In this document: positions 8,473-17,420 of the stretch, piece by piece
Position numbering within the stretch: position 1 is the stretch's first letter
Layout: each line of letters opens with the position of its first letter
NCBI GenBank assembly: GCA_965222485.1
Contig: CBDCUC010000040.1
Location: forward strand, 186,001-250,000
Reading direction: 5' to 3'
Length of the DNA stretch: 64,000 bases
From: CBDCUC01 sp965222485
GTDB taxonomy: Bacteria > Pseudomonadota > Alphaproteobacteria > Rhizobiales > Hyphomicrobiaceae
Notes under the pieces: model-generated
What the model saw: only the letters and a program-made list of their open reading frames with translations
The model's database searches: none
What the model was told of the DNA's origin: nothing
Position numbers and translations under genes: made by a program

Positions 8473-9369
8473 CTACTCGGTGACATACCTGTATTTGACG
8501 ATGCGATTATTGCCGGAATCCGAAAGCCACAAGATGTCACCGCGCACTTCAACGCCTTCTGGCGTCTTGAACTTGCCAGGACCTTTGCCAGCCTTTCCAT
8601 CCCCAAGGATCAAGACCAATTTTCCATCCGGCGCGATAAACTTCACCTGGTGGCTGTATTTGTCCGCAGCAACAAGGGTCCCGTCCGCAAGCACGTCCTG
8701 GTAACGCACACCGTTAAACTTATATTGGCTGCGTTTGAGTTCCTGCAAAATTTCAAGCTCAGGAGATAATAGAAGCATTCGGTGGTTGCCAGAATCCGAA
8801 AGCCAGATGTTTTCTCCATCCGCTGCCACTTCCAAATCGTGCGGTGCCGATAGGCCCTTAAGCTCGTTGACGGCCTTGCCATTTTCGTAAGCGACGACAT
8901 TGCCGGACCAAGCTCCGCCGACATAAACGCGTCCATTGGGGTGAATAAGAACGCCTTCCGGGCCTCGGATACGTTCACTCAGCTCACCAACGAGCTTGGC
9001 CTTCAGGCCATTCATCTCATAAATCGTCACACGATTGTTGTGCGTGTCGGCGACATACGCGCGACCCTTCTTGTCGAAATCGACATCGTGCGTTCCTGAC
9101 TGGTGGTCGGCACCAAACGCATCGACGAATTTGAGAGTTTCCGCATCGAGAATGGCAACGCGGTTGTTACCAACATCCGACACGAACAAGTGTTTGCCGT
9201 CAGGCGACAATTTCACGTCATGCGGATTTTTGAGAGGCGTCTCGCTCGCGCTTAGAAATTCTGCGCGCGGACCGGCGCGTACCGGGTCAACCACTATCAC
9301 CTGCCAGAAGATCAACGCCAGGGCAGTCGCGAACACAACAGTCAGACCACGACAATAACTTACGATCAC
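8473..9369 (-). CDS. NHL-repeat beta-propeller protein, membrane anchored or secreted
   Basis: 298 residues from GTG at 9369, chosen because GAGG lies 6 nt upstream; the frame is open to a TTG at 9441. An N-terminal hydrophobic segment (about residues 10-27) ends near P-V-R-A-G and suggests an anchor or signal. The rest contains at least five NHL blades with the recurring pattern (L-x-V-S-D-V-G-N-N-R, Y-V-A-D-T-H-N-N-R, W-L-S-D-S-G-N-H-R, W-L-S-D-S-G-N-N-R). Such propellers usually bind ligands or proteins, and a few are lactonases or lyases. The function here is unknown. It stands alone on the minus strand. Confidence 0.82.
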   Translation of the reverse strand: MIVSYCRGLTVVFATALALIFWQVIVVDPVRAGPRAEFLSASETPLKNPHDVKLSPDGKHLFVSDVGNNRVAILDAETLKFVDAFGADHQSGTHDVDFDKKGRAYVADTHNNRVTIYEMNGLKAKLVGELSERIRGPEGVLIHPNGRVYVGGAWSGNVVAYENGKAVNELKGLSAPHDLEVAADGENIWLSDSGNHRMLLLSPELEILQELKRSQYKFNGVRYQDVLADGTLVAADKYSHQVKFIAPDGKLVLILGDGKAGKGPGKFKTPEGVEVRGDILWLSDSGNNRIVKYRYVTE

Positions 9370-9482
9370 GGCGAACCTCGCAATCTTTGTAGGCGAAGCG
9401 AGAAGTTTCGAGCAAAGCTTAGCACGCGGCGTTTTCGTCAAGAAGTACCCAATTCCCGTGCCGTATTCACGAGTCCGCCATC

Positions 9483-10148
9483 CTATCCGCGCGCACCAAA
9501 TATCGCTGAACCGATGCGCACATGGGTGGCGCCAAGCTCAACTGCGGCTGTAAAATCCGAACTCATACCCATGCTGAGCCCTATGACGCCGGTACGCTTG
9601 GCTAGCTCTGCAAGAAATGCGAAATGCACCGACGGCTCCTCATCCACCGGCGGGATGCACATCAAGCCGGCGACCGGAAGCTTTAAATCGTCACGGCAAT
9701 AGCGCACGAACTCGACCACGTCTTTTGGCGCAACACCGGCCTTCTGCTCCTCTTCACCCGTGTTGACCTGCACGAACAGCTCAATTTGCCTGCCTTGGCG
9801 TTCGATTTCCTGCGCAACCGCCTTGGCAATCTTCGGCCGATCAATGCTGTGAATCGCGTCGAAAAGTTCAACCGCCTCCTTCGTTTTGTTGGACTGCAGC
9901 GGCCCAATCAGATGTACTTCGACGTCATCATATTTGGCCTTGAGCTCAGGCCACTTGCCTTTAGCTTCCTGTACACGGTTCTCTCCAAAAACACGCTGGC
10001 CGGCCGCGATCACCGGAATAATCTGGTCCACACCGAACGTCTTCGAAACCGCGATCAGCGTAATTGAATCGGGATCGCGATTGACGCTTCTTGCGGCATC
10101 GCTGATCTGCGTCCTTACTTCGGCAAGCGCCGCCGCCGCATCTGTCAT
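9483..10148 (-). CDS. yggS: Pyridoxal phosphate homeostasis protein (YggS/PLPHP family)
   Basis: 221 residues, the usual size. It is a PLP-binding TIM barrel without known catalysis. The PLP lysine region (L-I-A-V-S-K-T), the I-G-P-L-Q-S-N-K-T-K block and H-S-I-D-R-P-K are all visible. The family keeps free PLP and amino-acid pools balanced. Its ATG overlaps the stop codon of the Fic gene (ATGA), so the two are translationally coupled; in most genomes yggS sits with other housekeeping genes rather than behind a Fic gene. Confidence 0.95.
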   Translation of the reverse strand: MTDAAAALAEVRTQISDAARSVNRDPDSITLIAVSKTFGVDQIIPVIAAGQRVFGENRVQEAKGKWPELKAKYDDVEVHLIGPLQSNKTKEAVELFDAIHSIDRPKIAKAVAQEIERQGRQIELFVQVNTGEEEQKAGVAPKDVVEFVRYCRDDLKLPVAGLMCIPPVDEEPSVHFAFLAELAKRTGVIGLSMGMSSDFTAAVELGATHVRIGSAIFGARG

Positions 10149-11323
10149 TTTCGTTTCCGCCTGCCTTTGGCCGCTGCACGTGCTTCGCGAGGTTCATCTA
10201 ACTCGGCATAAGGTTCAAATTCATGCCCGTCGGCAAACAGCAGGTTCAGATACTTCCGGTGAATATAGACCTTTGCGGTGCCCACCTTTTCCGATTCCAA
10301 GATACCGATAGCCTCAAGTTGCTTTAGGTAGGTTGAGGCCGCATGGCGCCGCGCAATGCCACGCTCCATAAGATCAGCAATACGTACGTAAGGTCGCTCG
10401 AAAATGATCTCTGTAAGCTCATGCGAGTAGAGCTTTGGTTGGTGAACTTTCAGATGCGTAGCGGTCTGTTCCATCAAAGCTCGAATCGCGCGAATGCGAT
10501 GGTTCGTCCAACCGGCTGTTACCTCAACCGCCTTCAGCATGTAGAGAACCCACGGCTCCCATGCACGTTCATAAGTGACCGCGGCAATCAGCCGATAATA
10601 GTCGGCCTTCGTTCTTAATATGTATCGGCTCAGATAGAGCGTCGGGGCTTCTAGCAGGCCAGCCTGTATGAGACTTAGGATGTTGAGGATACGGCCGGTC
10701 CTTCCATTGCCGTCGGTGAAGGGATGAATGGCTTCGAACTGGTAGTGCAGCACTGCCATGCGAATAAGCGGGTCAATGTCGCTATCGTCGTTTAGGAATG
10801 ACTCCCAATTGGAAAGCTTGTTACGCAATAGCTCTTCGCCTTCCGGCGGTGTGTAAATTATTTCGCCCGTGAATTTGTTTTGCAGAGCGGTTCCCGGCGT
10901 CTTTCGTACATCCATGTCAACGCCCTTGATAGCACTGCAGATCTCAATCGCGGTACGCGTGGTCAATGGTCTCGATTTCACAGACTCAAGGCCTTTGTAG
11001 AGAGCCGACCGGTAACGCACGCCTTCTTTCGCTGCGGGATCACCATCGTCGATCAAACTGGCTGCCCGAAACAGCGCATCGTGAGTTGTGACGATATTCT
11101 CGATCTCGGAGCTGTCTTTTGCTTCCAGAAGTGGAATTGTATTTATGAGAACGGACTGATCAGGAATGAGTTGTCCTGCCAGGCGCAGCTCGGCGATTGC
11201 AGAGCGAGCAGCTATGCATGCCTTGAGAATAGCCTTGGTCTCGAGATCCACTGGCGGCGGGACATCAGGTAGGGCGTTATGCGGAACCGTTGGATCTGGT
11301 GACATTCCGTTGCGCATCTTCAT
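10145..11323 (-). CDS. Fic/DOC-family AMP-transferase with C-terminal winged-helix region
   Basis: 392 residues from ATG at 11323; in-frame ATGs at 11317 and 11305 are equally possible and none has a good Shine-Dalgarno. The Fic_N region carries the inhibitory helix S-S-E-I-E-N, where the Glu blocks ATP binding in class II Fic proteins. The catalytic loop H-P-F-T-D-G-N-G-R-T-G-R lies at about 10695-10730. The C-terminus (Y-S-H-E-L-T-E-I-I through I-G-I-L-E-S) matches the winged-helix domain of the SoFic type. Fic proteins AMPylate protein hydroxyls. The gene start lies inside an array of inverted half-sites, suggesting autoregulation. Confidence 0.92.
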   Translation of the reverse strand: MKMRNGMSPDPTVPHNALPDVPPPVDLETKAILKACIAARSAIAELRLAGQLIPDQSVLINTIPLLEAKDSSEIENIVTTHDALFRAASLIDDGDPAAKEGVRYRSALYKGLESVKSRPLTTRTAIEICSAIKGVDMDVRKTPGTALQNKFTGEIIYTPPEGEELLRNKLSNWESFLNDDSDIDPLIRMAVLHYQFEAIHPFTDGNGRTGRILNILSLIQAGLLEAPTLYLSRYILRTKADYYRLIAAVTYERAWEPWVLYMLKAVEVTAGWTNHRIRAIRALMEQTATHLKVHQPKLYSHELTEIIFERPYVRIADLMERGIARRHAASTYLKQLEAIGILESEKVGTAKVYIHRKYLNLLFADGHEFEPYAELDEPREARAAAKGRRKRK

Positions 11324-11498
11324 ATGTTGATGAATCTTGTTTTGATCAACATATCGAACTGGATATGTCGATGACATCGACATATCACGGCATATATGTC
11401 GATAAAATAGATTTTTTTCAACATAAGGGTGGCGATCTGTCGATCCCGTCAACAAACAGCATCCAATATGTCGATAAATGACAAATTTATCGACATAT
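11322..11498. promoter_or_regulatory. Array of ten inverted half-sites (five dyads, 36-bp spacing) in the Fic promoter
   Basis: The half-site is ATATGTYGAT. Forward copies start at 11322, 11363, 11394, 11435 and 11466; reverse copies start at 11345, 11376, 11417, 11448 and 11489. They pair into dyads with spacers of 13, 3, 13, 3 and 13 bp, separated by exactly 8 bp each time. The dyad centres therefore fall at 11338, 11374, 11410, 11446 and 11482, exactly 36 bp apart. Six half-sites are perfect to ATATGTCGAT or ATATGTTGAT on the outer and central dyads plus 11394; copies at 11417, 11435 and 11448 match 8, 9 and 7 of 10. Spacer sequences differ, so the half-sites are what is conserved. The array overlaps the Fic start codon, so it probably acts as an operator. 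Confidence 0.85.
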
Positions 11499-11809
11499 CA
11501 GCTCTAGTATGGACATAAAACCCGAAAACATGAACATGACGACCAACTCGCGATCACACTATGAACACGGCCCCAGCCTCATGAACACAAAACTACAAAA
11601 CGTAGACATATCAGGCGAATAACGGGTAACGGCGGCGCCTCGCACCTGACATGGCACCAAAGACCCAAAACAGCACCATTTCCCCCAACAGCCGGACCAA
11701 CAAACCAGCCCCGCCGCTTGACCCGCCAGAGCTTCGGCCGCATTAACCCTTGCACTGCGAAAAAGCATCAAAACGCTCCCACCAAAAAGACCTGGACGGC
11801 AAACATTCC
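11499..11809 (+). other. A/C-rich, G-poor leader upstream of leuS
   Basis: About 310 bases with strikingly few G and T on the plus strand, leading into leuS. A 30-codon frame (ATG at 11530, TAA at 11620-11622) is possible but has no Shine-Dalgarno and is not leucine-rich, so I do not call an attenuation leader. ATGAACA recurs at 11530, 11561 and 11581. The composition suggests an unstructured transcript that Rho could bind. Confidence 0.35.
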
Positions 11810-14482
11810 ATGGCCACTGAACGCTACAACGCGCCGGAACGAGAAAAACACTGGCAGCAGGTCTGGCAGGACCAAGACACCTTCCGCACCGACACGTCAC
11901 GCGAGGGCGAGAAATGCTACGTCCTGGAAATGTTCCCCTATCCCTCCGGGCGCATCCACGTCGGGCATTCGCGCAACTACACAATGGGCGACGTATTCGC
12001 CCGCTACAAACGCGCCAAGGGATTTAGCGTTCTGCATCCCATGGGCTGGGACGCGTTCGGAATGCCAGCCGAGAACGCGGCGATGGAGCGCAAAACACAC
12101 CCCTCAGCCTGGACCTACGACAACATCGCCGCCATGCGCGAACAATTAAAATCCATGGGCTTTTCCATCGACTGGACCCGCGAATTCGCCACCTGCGATG
12201 TCGACTATTACAAGCACCAGCAAAAGCTTTTCATCGACCTTTACAAAAAAGGTTTGGCGTACCGGAAATCATCCAACGTCAATTGGGATCCTGTCGACCA
12301 CACGGTTCTTGCAAACGAACAGGTGATCGACGGTCGCGGATGGCGCTCCGGCGCACTAGTGGAACAGCGCGAGCTAACCCAGTGGTTCTTCAAAATCACC
12401 GACTACTCCGACGAGCTTCTCGAAGCTCTGGGCACGCTCGACCGCTGGCCGGAAAAGGTTCGCCTCATGCAGGCAAACTGGATCGGCAGGTCGGAAGGTA
12501 TGATGATCCGCTGGCAACTCCAAAAGGACACAGCGCCTGCAGATCAAAAAGAACTGGAAGTTTACACCACCCGGCCCGACACATTGTTCGGCGCCTCGTT
12601 TCTTGCCGTGTCCGCCGACCATCCGCTGGCCCGCAAGGCGGCAGAGGACAATCCAGAGCTAGCCGAATTTTGCGAGGAATGCCGCCGGCTTGGCACTTCT
12701 GTCGCGGACTTGGAAACGGCGGAGAAAAAAGGCTTCGACACAGGCATTAAGGCGCACCATCCCTTCGACAAGGACTGGCTGCTGCCCGTCTGGGTCGCAA
12801 ACTTTGTGCTGATGGATTACGGCACGGGCGCAATTTTCGCCTGCCCATCGGGCGACCAGCGCGACCTTGATTTTGCGCGCAAATACGATCTGCCGGTCGT
12901 CCCGGTCATCCTGCCCGAGGGCGAAGATCCGGAAACCTTCAAGATTGGCAACGAAGCCATCGAAGACGACGGCACAATGATAAACTCAGACTTCCTCAAC
13001 GGTATGGCCACGGACGCAGCGTTCGAAGAAGTCGCCAAGCGCCTGGAGAAAAAGAAGCTTGCAGGCAAACCTGCTGGCAAGCGCAAGACAAACTACCGGC
13101 TGCGCGACTGGGGCATTTCCCGCCAGCGCTACTGGGGCTGCCCGATTCCGATGATCCACTGCGAGACCTGTGGTGTCCTTCCGGTGCCGGAAGCCGACTT
13201 GCCGGTTGAGCTGCCCTCAGATGCAAAATTCGACAAACCCGGCAATCCGCTTGATCGCCATCCGACTTGGAAAAACGTCGATTGTCCGAAATGTAAAAAG
13301 GCTGCCCGGCGCGAAACCGACACCATGGACACGTTCGTCGACAGCTCTTGGTATTTCGTGCGCTTTACCGCACCTGATGCGGCCACTCCGGTCGATCCCG
13401 AAGCGGCGGGATATTGGCTGCCGGTCGACCAATATATCGGCGGTATCGAGCACGCCATTTTGCACCTGCTCTATTCCCGCTTCTTCTTCCGCGCATTAAG
13501 CGACGCCGGACATGCCCCCGCCCCGGCGCTCTCAGCCAAAGCGGGTGGCAAAAAACAAAAAAAGACCGACAACCAGGGGCTACGCGAACCATTCAAGGCG
13601 CTCTTCACACAAGGCATGGTCACGCACGAAACCTACAAAGCCGCCGACGGCTCGTGGATTCAGCCAACCGATGTGCACCTTGAAGGCGAGGGAAAAAATA
13701 GAACGGCGCGCCTGATCAAGACCGATGAGCCAGTGGAAATCGGCCCCATCGAGAAGATGTCGAAGTCGAAAAAGAACGTCGTCGACCTTGATGAGTTCAT
13801 CGGCCAGTACGGCGCCGATACCGCCCGCTGGTTCGTGCTCTCCGACAGCCCGCCCGAACGCGACGTGATCTACACCGACGTCGGCGTCGAGGGCGCCCGC
13901 CGTTTCGTTCAGCGAATTTGGCGGCTTCTCGATGAAATCGCAGCCAAGTCAGCGGCAAAAGGCGCTGAGAAACCGAAAGAATTTGGCCCCGACGCGCTGC
14001 AGCTGCGCCGGGCAGCGCACAAAACACTGCACAATGTTGGGCGAAACATCGAGGCCCTTCGCTTCAATGTCGCCGTAGCCGCCCTTTATGAATTTGCCAA
14101 TGTTTTGGGCTCAGGGCTGCAAAAGCAAGGCGATGACCTGGCTTGGGCCCTGCGCGAAGCAGCGGAACTACTATCGGCAATGATTGCCCCAATGATGCCA
14201 CATTTGGCCGAGGAGTGCTGGGCGCGGCTCGGTTACAACACCTTGATCGCCAATCAGCCCTGGCCAGAGGCCGACACGGCCTTGCTCGTTGACGATGAGA
14301 TCACCATTGCCGTACAGGTGAATGGTAAGAGACGGGATGAGCTCAAAATTGCCCGGACCGCCACGAAGTCTGATATCGAGGCGGCGGCTTTGGCCCTTGA
14401 TGCTGTGGTTCGCGCCATAGATGGCAACCCGATCAAGAAAGTCATCGTCGTCCCTCAGAGGATCGTCAATGTCGTCGTCTAA
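11810..14482 (+). CDS. leuS: Leucyl-tRNA synthetase
   Basis: 890 residues from ATG at 11810, where the family N-terminus M-A-T-E-R-Y-N-A begins; an upstream in-frame extension is not family-like. It charges tRNA-Leu with leucine. Class I signatures are present: HVGH at residues 50-53 (the HIGH motif) and K-M-S-K-S at 649-653. The CP1 editing domain, with T-T-R-P-D-T-L-F-G, lies between them and the anticodon-binding domain is at the C-terminus. Its 3' end overlaps lptE by 14 nt, and holA follows: the usual alphaproteobacterial leuS-lptE-holA operon. Confidence 0.98.
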   Translation: MATERYNAPEREKHWQQVWQDQDTFRTDTSREGEKCYVLEMFPYPSGRIHVGHSRNYTMGDVFARYKRAKGFSVLHPMGWDAFGMPAENAAMERKTHPSAWTYDNIAAMREQLKSMGFSIDWTREFATCDVDYYKHQQKLFIDLYKKGLAYRKSSNVNWDPVDHTVLANEQVIDGRGWRSGALVEQRELTQWFFKITDYSDELLEALGTLDRWPEKVRLMQANWIGRSEGMMIRWQLQKDTAPADQKELEVYTTRPDTLFGASFLAVSADHPLARKAAEDNPELAEFCEECRRLGTSVADLETAEKKGFDTGIKAHHPFDKDWLLPVWVANFVLMDYGTGAIFACPSGDQRDLDFARKYDLPVVPVILPEGEDPETFKIGNEAIEDDGTMINSDFLNGMATDAAFEEVAKRLEKKKLAGKPAGKRKTNYRLRDWGISRQRYWGCPIPMIHCETCGVLPVPEADLPVELPSDAKFDKPGNPLDRHPTWKNVDCPKCKKAARRETDTMDTFVDSSWYFVRFTAPDAATPVDPEAAGYWLPVDQYIGGIEHAILHLLYSRFFFRALSDAGHAPAPALSAKAGGKKQKKTDNQGLREPFKALFTQGMVTHETYKAADGSWIQPTDVHLEGEGKNRTARLIKTDEPVEIGPIEKMSKSKKNVVDLDEFIGQYGADTARWFVLSDSPPERDVIYTDVGVEGARRFVQRIWRLLDEIAAKSAAKGAEKPKEFGPDALQLRRAAHKTLHNVGRNIEALRFNVAVAALYEFANVLGSGLQKQGDDLAWALREAAELLSAMIAPMMPHLAEECWARLGYNTLIANQPWPEADTALLVDDEITIAVQVNGKRRDELKIARTATKSDIEAAALALDAVVRAIDGNPIKKVIVVPQRIVNVVV

Positions 14483-15065
14483 GGCGCGTAACGCCGCGAG
14501 CCCGAACATAGGGGTGCTGAACAGTTTCCCACGCAGCGGTTTACTGCGGCGCCATCCCCGGCTGCTTGCTCTGGCCATTCTGGCGGCCGTGGCGCCTGCC
14601 TTGAGCGCTTGCGGCAATGGTGGCTTCAAGCCTCTTTACGCGACAAACAGCTACGGCGTGAACGTTTCCGACAAGCTCGCGCAGGTGAAAGTAGCGCCTA
14701 TTCCTGGCCGCGTAGGCCAGCGCATCCGAAACGAGCTTATTTACGAGACCACCGGCGGCGGCCGCACCCAGAAAGCCAACTACAGGCTGGAAGTAGCGGT
14801 ACGCGAGACTGTGTCCACCACAATCGTCCAGCGTACCGGCGAATCCAAAAGCCACGTCTACAACCTGGACGCTTCCTTCCGCCTGATACGCATTGCCGAC
14901 AACACTGTTGTACTGCAGGGCAAGAGTTACGGCCGCGCTGGCTTCGAGCGCTTTGAATCTATCTTCTCTAATGTTCGCGCCCGTAAGGATGCCGAAGATA
15001 GAGCCGCGCAGACGGTGGGAACCGAACTCAAAACACGACTGGCTTCGTTCCTGGCAACGACCTGA
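14469..15065 (+). CDS. lptE: LPS-assembly lipoprotein LptE
   Basis: 198 residues from ATG at 14469, overlapping the end of leuS. A hydrophobic signal (about residues 31-47) ends in the lipobox L-S-A-C with Cys48 as lipidation site; the basic leader before it is long. The start of the mature region (G-F-K-P-L-Y) is the typical LptE opening. LptE plugs the LptD barrel in the outer membrane and helps insert lipopolysaccharide. Position between leuS and holA supports the call even though LptE sequences diverge widely. Confidence 0.92.
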   Translation: MSSSKARNAASPNIGVLNSFPRSGLLRRHPRLLALAILAAVAPALSACGNGGFKPLYATNSYGVNVSDKLAQVKVAPIPGRVGQRIRNELIYETTGGGRTQKANYRLEVAVRETVSTTIVQRTGESKSHVYNLDASFRLIRIADNTVVLQGKSYGRAGFERFESIFSNVRARKDAEDRAAQTVGTELKTRLASFLATT

Positions 15066-15162
15066 GCCTCGAACCAGCCAAAGCAGACGCTATCGTCCCG
15101 CAAAATGGCTGAACCAGCTCCCCGCCAGCCCTATCGACCACAACAGCCGGAAGCGTTGAGTC

Positions 15163-16206
15163 ATGGTTGCCGTGAAAGCTCATCAGGCAAACGCGTTCCT
15201 GAAAAACATGGATCCCAAGATCACGTCGTATTTGTTCTATGGAACTGATGCGGGTCTGATCAGCGAACGTGCGCAAACCGCGGCCCAAAACCTCGCCAAA
15301 ATCCAGGACCCGGAAGGTGAAGTTCTTCGCCTCGATGATGCCGACATGGAATCCGGCTCCGAACGGCTGGAGGTCGAGCTACGCACCATGCCCATGTTCG
15401 GCGGCCGCAAGATCGTTCGCGTCACAACCGGCAGGCGCATAAACACTGCCATGCTCAAACCACTTGCAAACGACAATTCGTTGGCGGGTGTCTTGATTGT
15501 CGAAGCTGGCAACCTCAAACCCACCGACGCCCTGCGCAAACTTTTTGAAAAATCGGCTCATACAGCTGCAATCGCCTGCTTCCCCGACGAAACGCGCGAC
15601 ATTTCTCAAATTATCGACGAAGCATTGTCGCAAGCAGGACTTGCCATAGAACCGCACGCGCGGGACCTACTTGTAAGCCGGCTGGGCGCCGACCGCGCGC
15701 TTTCGCGAGGAGAAATTGAGAAACTGTCGATTTTTTCGATGGGCAAAGAGCGCATCGATGTCGATGACGTCGAAGCCATCGTTGGTGATGCGTCGGAACA
15801 GGCAATCGACAGGGTTCTATCAGCCACAGCATCCGGCAGGACAGCCCCCGCTCTTCAGGAATTCGCACGCACCCTGAGCTCAGGTGAAAATGCGCAAACC
15901 GTCATTGCAGCCACGCACCGCTATTTTCAACGTCTGCATTTCGTACGCTCCGAACTAGACCAGGGTCGCATGATCGCAGATGCGTTGCGAAAACTACGCC
16001 CGCCAATCCATTTCAAGCAAAAGGACGCGTTTTCAGCACAGGCCAGATCATGGTCCATCGACACTCTCCAGCGCGCCCTAGGCATGATCTCCGCCGCCGC
16101 CAAGCGAGCCCGCCGGAATGCTGGCCAGGAAGACGTTATTGCCGAACGACTGCTGTTGGAACTTGCCCGTCTTGCAACCCGCATCGCCCCGGCTAGAGGC
16201 CGCTAA
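15163..16206 (+). CDS. holA: DNA polymerase III subunit delta
   Basis: 347 residues, start ATG at 15163. HolA opens the beta sliding clamp within the clamp-loader complex. Visible family features are the N-terminal Y-L-F-Y-G-T-D-A-G-L block, the P-M-F-G-G-R-K-I-V-R-V segment that corresponds to the clamp-contact region, and a helical C-terminal collar domain ending in A-R-R-N-A-G-Q-E. It is third in the leuS-lptE-holA operon, 97 nt after lptE. Confidence 0.95.
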   Translation: MVAVKAHQANAFLKNMDPKITSYLFYGTDAGLISERAQTAAQNLAKIQDPEGEVLRLDDADMESGSERLEVELRTMPMFGGRKIVRVTTGRRINTAMLKPLANDNSLAGVLIVEAGNLKPTDALRKLFEKSAHTAAIACFPDETRDISQIIDEALSQAGLAIEPHARDLLVSRLGADRALSRGEIEKLSIFSMGKERIDVDDVEAIVGDASEQAIDRVLSATASGRTAPALQEFARTLSSGENAQTVIAATHRYFQRLHFVRSELDQGRMIADALRKLRPPIHFKQKDAFSAQARSWSIDTLQRALGMISAAAKRARRNAGQEDVIAERLLLELARLATRIAPARGR

Positions 16207-16355
16207 ACCCCGCGATTCGCAATTTTTCTCATTCCCCACTAGAAAGTCTGAAAAACAAGCCGGCCTCGCGCCGCCGGAACACTGCCAGCAACCGGACGTG
16301 GCGATCAATGGTTCGCTGTCCGATAACCTGCGGTGTGGGATGCTGACCAAATTCA

Positions 16356-16388
16356 TGCCGCGCCCTCTCCGAACCAGAAGGCGCGGCA
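16356..16388 (+). other. Perfect 9-bp GC hairpin upstream of the adenosine-kinase-like gene
   Basis: TGCCGCGCC at 16356-16364 and GGCGCGGCA at 16380-16388, with a 15-nt loop, 27 nt before the start codon at 16416. No T-run follows, so it is not a standard terminator. It may be an mRNA leader structure. Confidence 0.5.
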
Positions 16389-16415
16389 CTGTGATAATCG
16401 CACTCGGGGGAATTT

Positions 16416-17420
16416 ATGGACGAAGCACTTAACGACGTTATTGGCATTGGAAACGCGATCGTGGACATTATCGGCCGCTGCGATGACAATTTTCTCGCGC
16501 GCCACGATGCTCCAAAGGGCCATATGCGTCTGGTCGACGCCGATACGATTTCCGCGATTTACGACAGCATGGGCCCTGCCGTCGAAGTGTCAGGCGGTTC
16601 TGCTGCCAACACGATGGTTGCGGTTGCCTCACTTGGCGGCGCAGCCGCCTTCATCGGTAAGGTCGCCGATGATGAATTTGGCCGCATATTTGCCCACGAC
16701 ATCCGAGGCGCCGGTCTCAAATTCAACGGCAAGCCCGTTGGCGGCAAAGCGCCCACCTCGCGTTCACTCATTCTCGTAACACCCGACGGTGAGCGCACGA
16801 TGAATACCTTCCTCGGTATCAGCACTGATCTTGACCATGGAGAGGTCGATGCCGACGCCATCAAATCCGCCCGAATTCTTTATCTGGAGGGCTACCTATT
16901 TGATCAACCCGAAGCCAAAGCGGCCTTCCGCCAAGCTGTCGAGATAGCAAAATCCGCCGACCGCAAGGTGGCCCTGAGCTTGTCAGATGGATTTTGCGTC
17001 GACCGGCATCGAGACGAGTTTCTCCAACTGATCAAATCCGGAATCGACATCCTTTTCGCCAATGAAAGCGAAATCAAATCTCTCTACCAGACCTCTGATT
17101 TTGATACAGCCGCCGACTGCGCGCGCAAAGATGCAGCCTTGTGCGTCCTCACACGCGGTCCGCAGGGCTCGGTTGTCATATCGGACGGACAGGCCATAGA
17201 AGTTCCGGCCGAACCGATCGATGAACTGGTCGACACGACAGGTGCTGGCGACCTTTATGCAGCAGGCTTTCTTTACGGCGTGTCCGCCGGCCATGACCTG
17301 GCGACTTCAGGCAGGCTCGGTGCCATTGCCGCCGCGGACATTATCCAGCAGATCGGTGCTAGGCCCGCACAACCGCTTCGCCAGGTAGCAATGCAAAAAG
17401 GCATTAAGTTTTTCGATTAG
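16416..17420 (+). CDS. PfkB-family kinase, probable adenosine kinase
   Basis: 334 residues, start ATG preceded by CGGGGGAA. PfkB signature blocks are visible: N-terminal G-I-G-N-A-I-V-D, the di-glycine substrate-binding G-G-S-A-A-N-T, and the C-terminal catalytic D-T-T-G-A-G-D-L-Y-A-A-G-F. The combination of G-N-A-I-V-D and G-G-S-A-A-N is typical of the rhizobial adenosine kinases, which make AMP from adenosine, but other ribokinase-family sugars cannot be ruled out. It follows holA after a 209-nt gap holding a hairpin, so probably has its own promoter. Confidence 0.88.
   Translation: MDEALNDVIGIGNAIVDIIGRCDDNFLARHDAPKGHMRLVDADTISAIYDSMGPAVEVSGGSAANTMVAVASLGGAAAFIGKVADDEFGRIFAHDIRGAGLKFNGKPVGGKAPTSRSLILVTPDGERTMNTFLGISTDLDHGEVDADAIKSARILYLEGYLFDQPEAKAAFRQAVEIAKSADRKVALSLSDGFCVDRHRDEFLQLIKSGIDILFANESEIKSLYQTSDFDTAADCARKDAALCVLTRGPQGSVVISDGQAIEVPAEPIDELVDTTGAGDLYAAGFLYGVSAGHDLATSGRLGAIAAADIIQQIGARPAQPLRQVAMQKGIKFFD

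Noticed and set aside
11530..11622. 30-codon leader peptide before leuS
   Set aside because: No ribosome-binding site, few leucine codons and no terminator-antiterminator structure, so attenuation is not supported.
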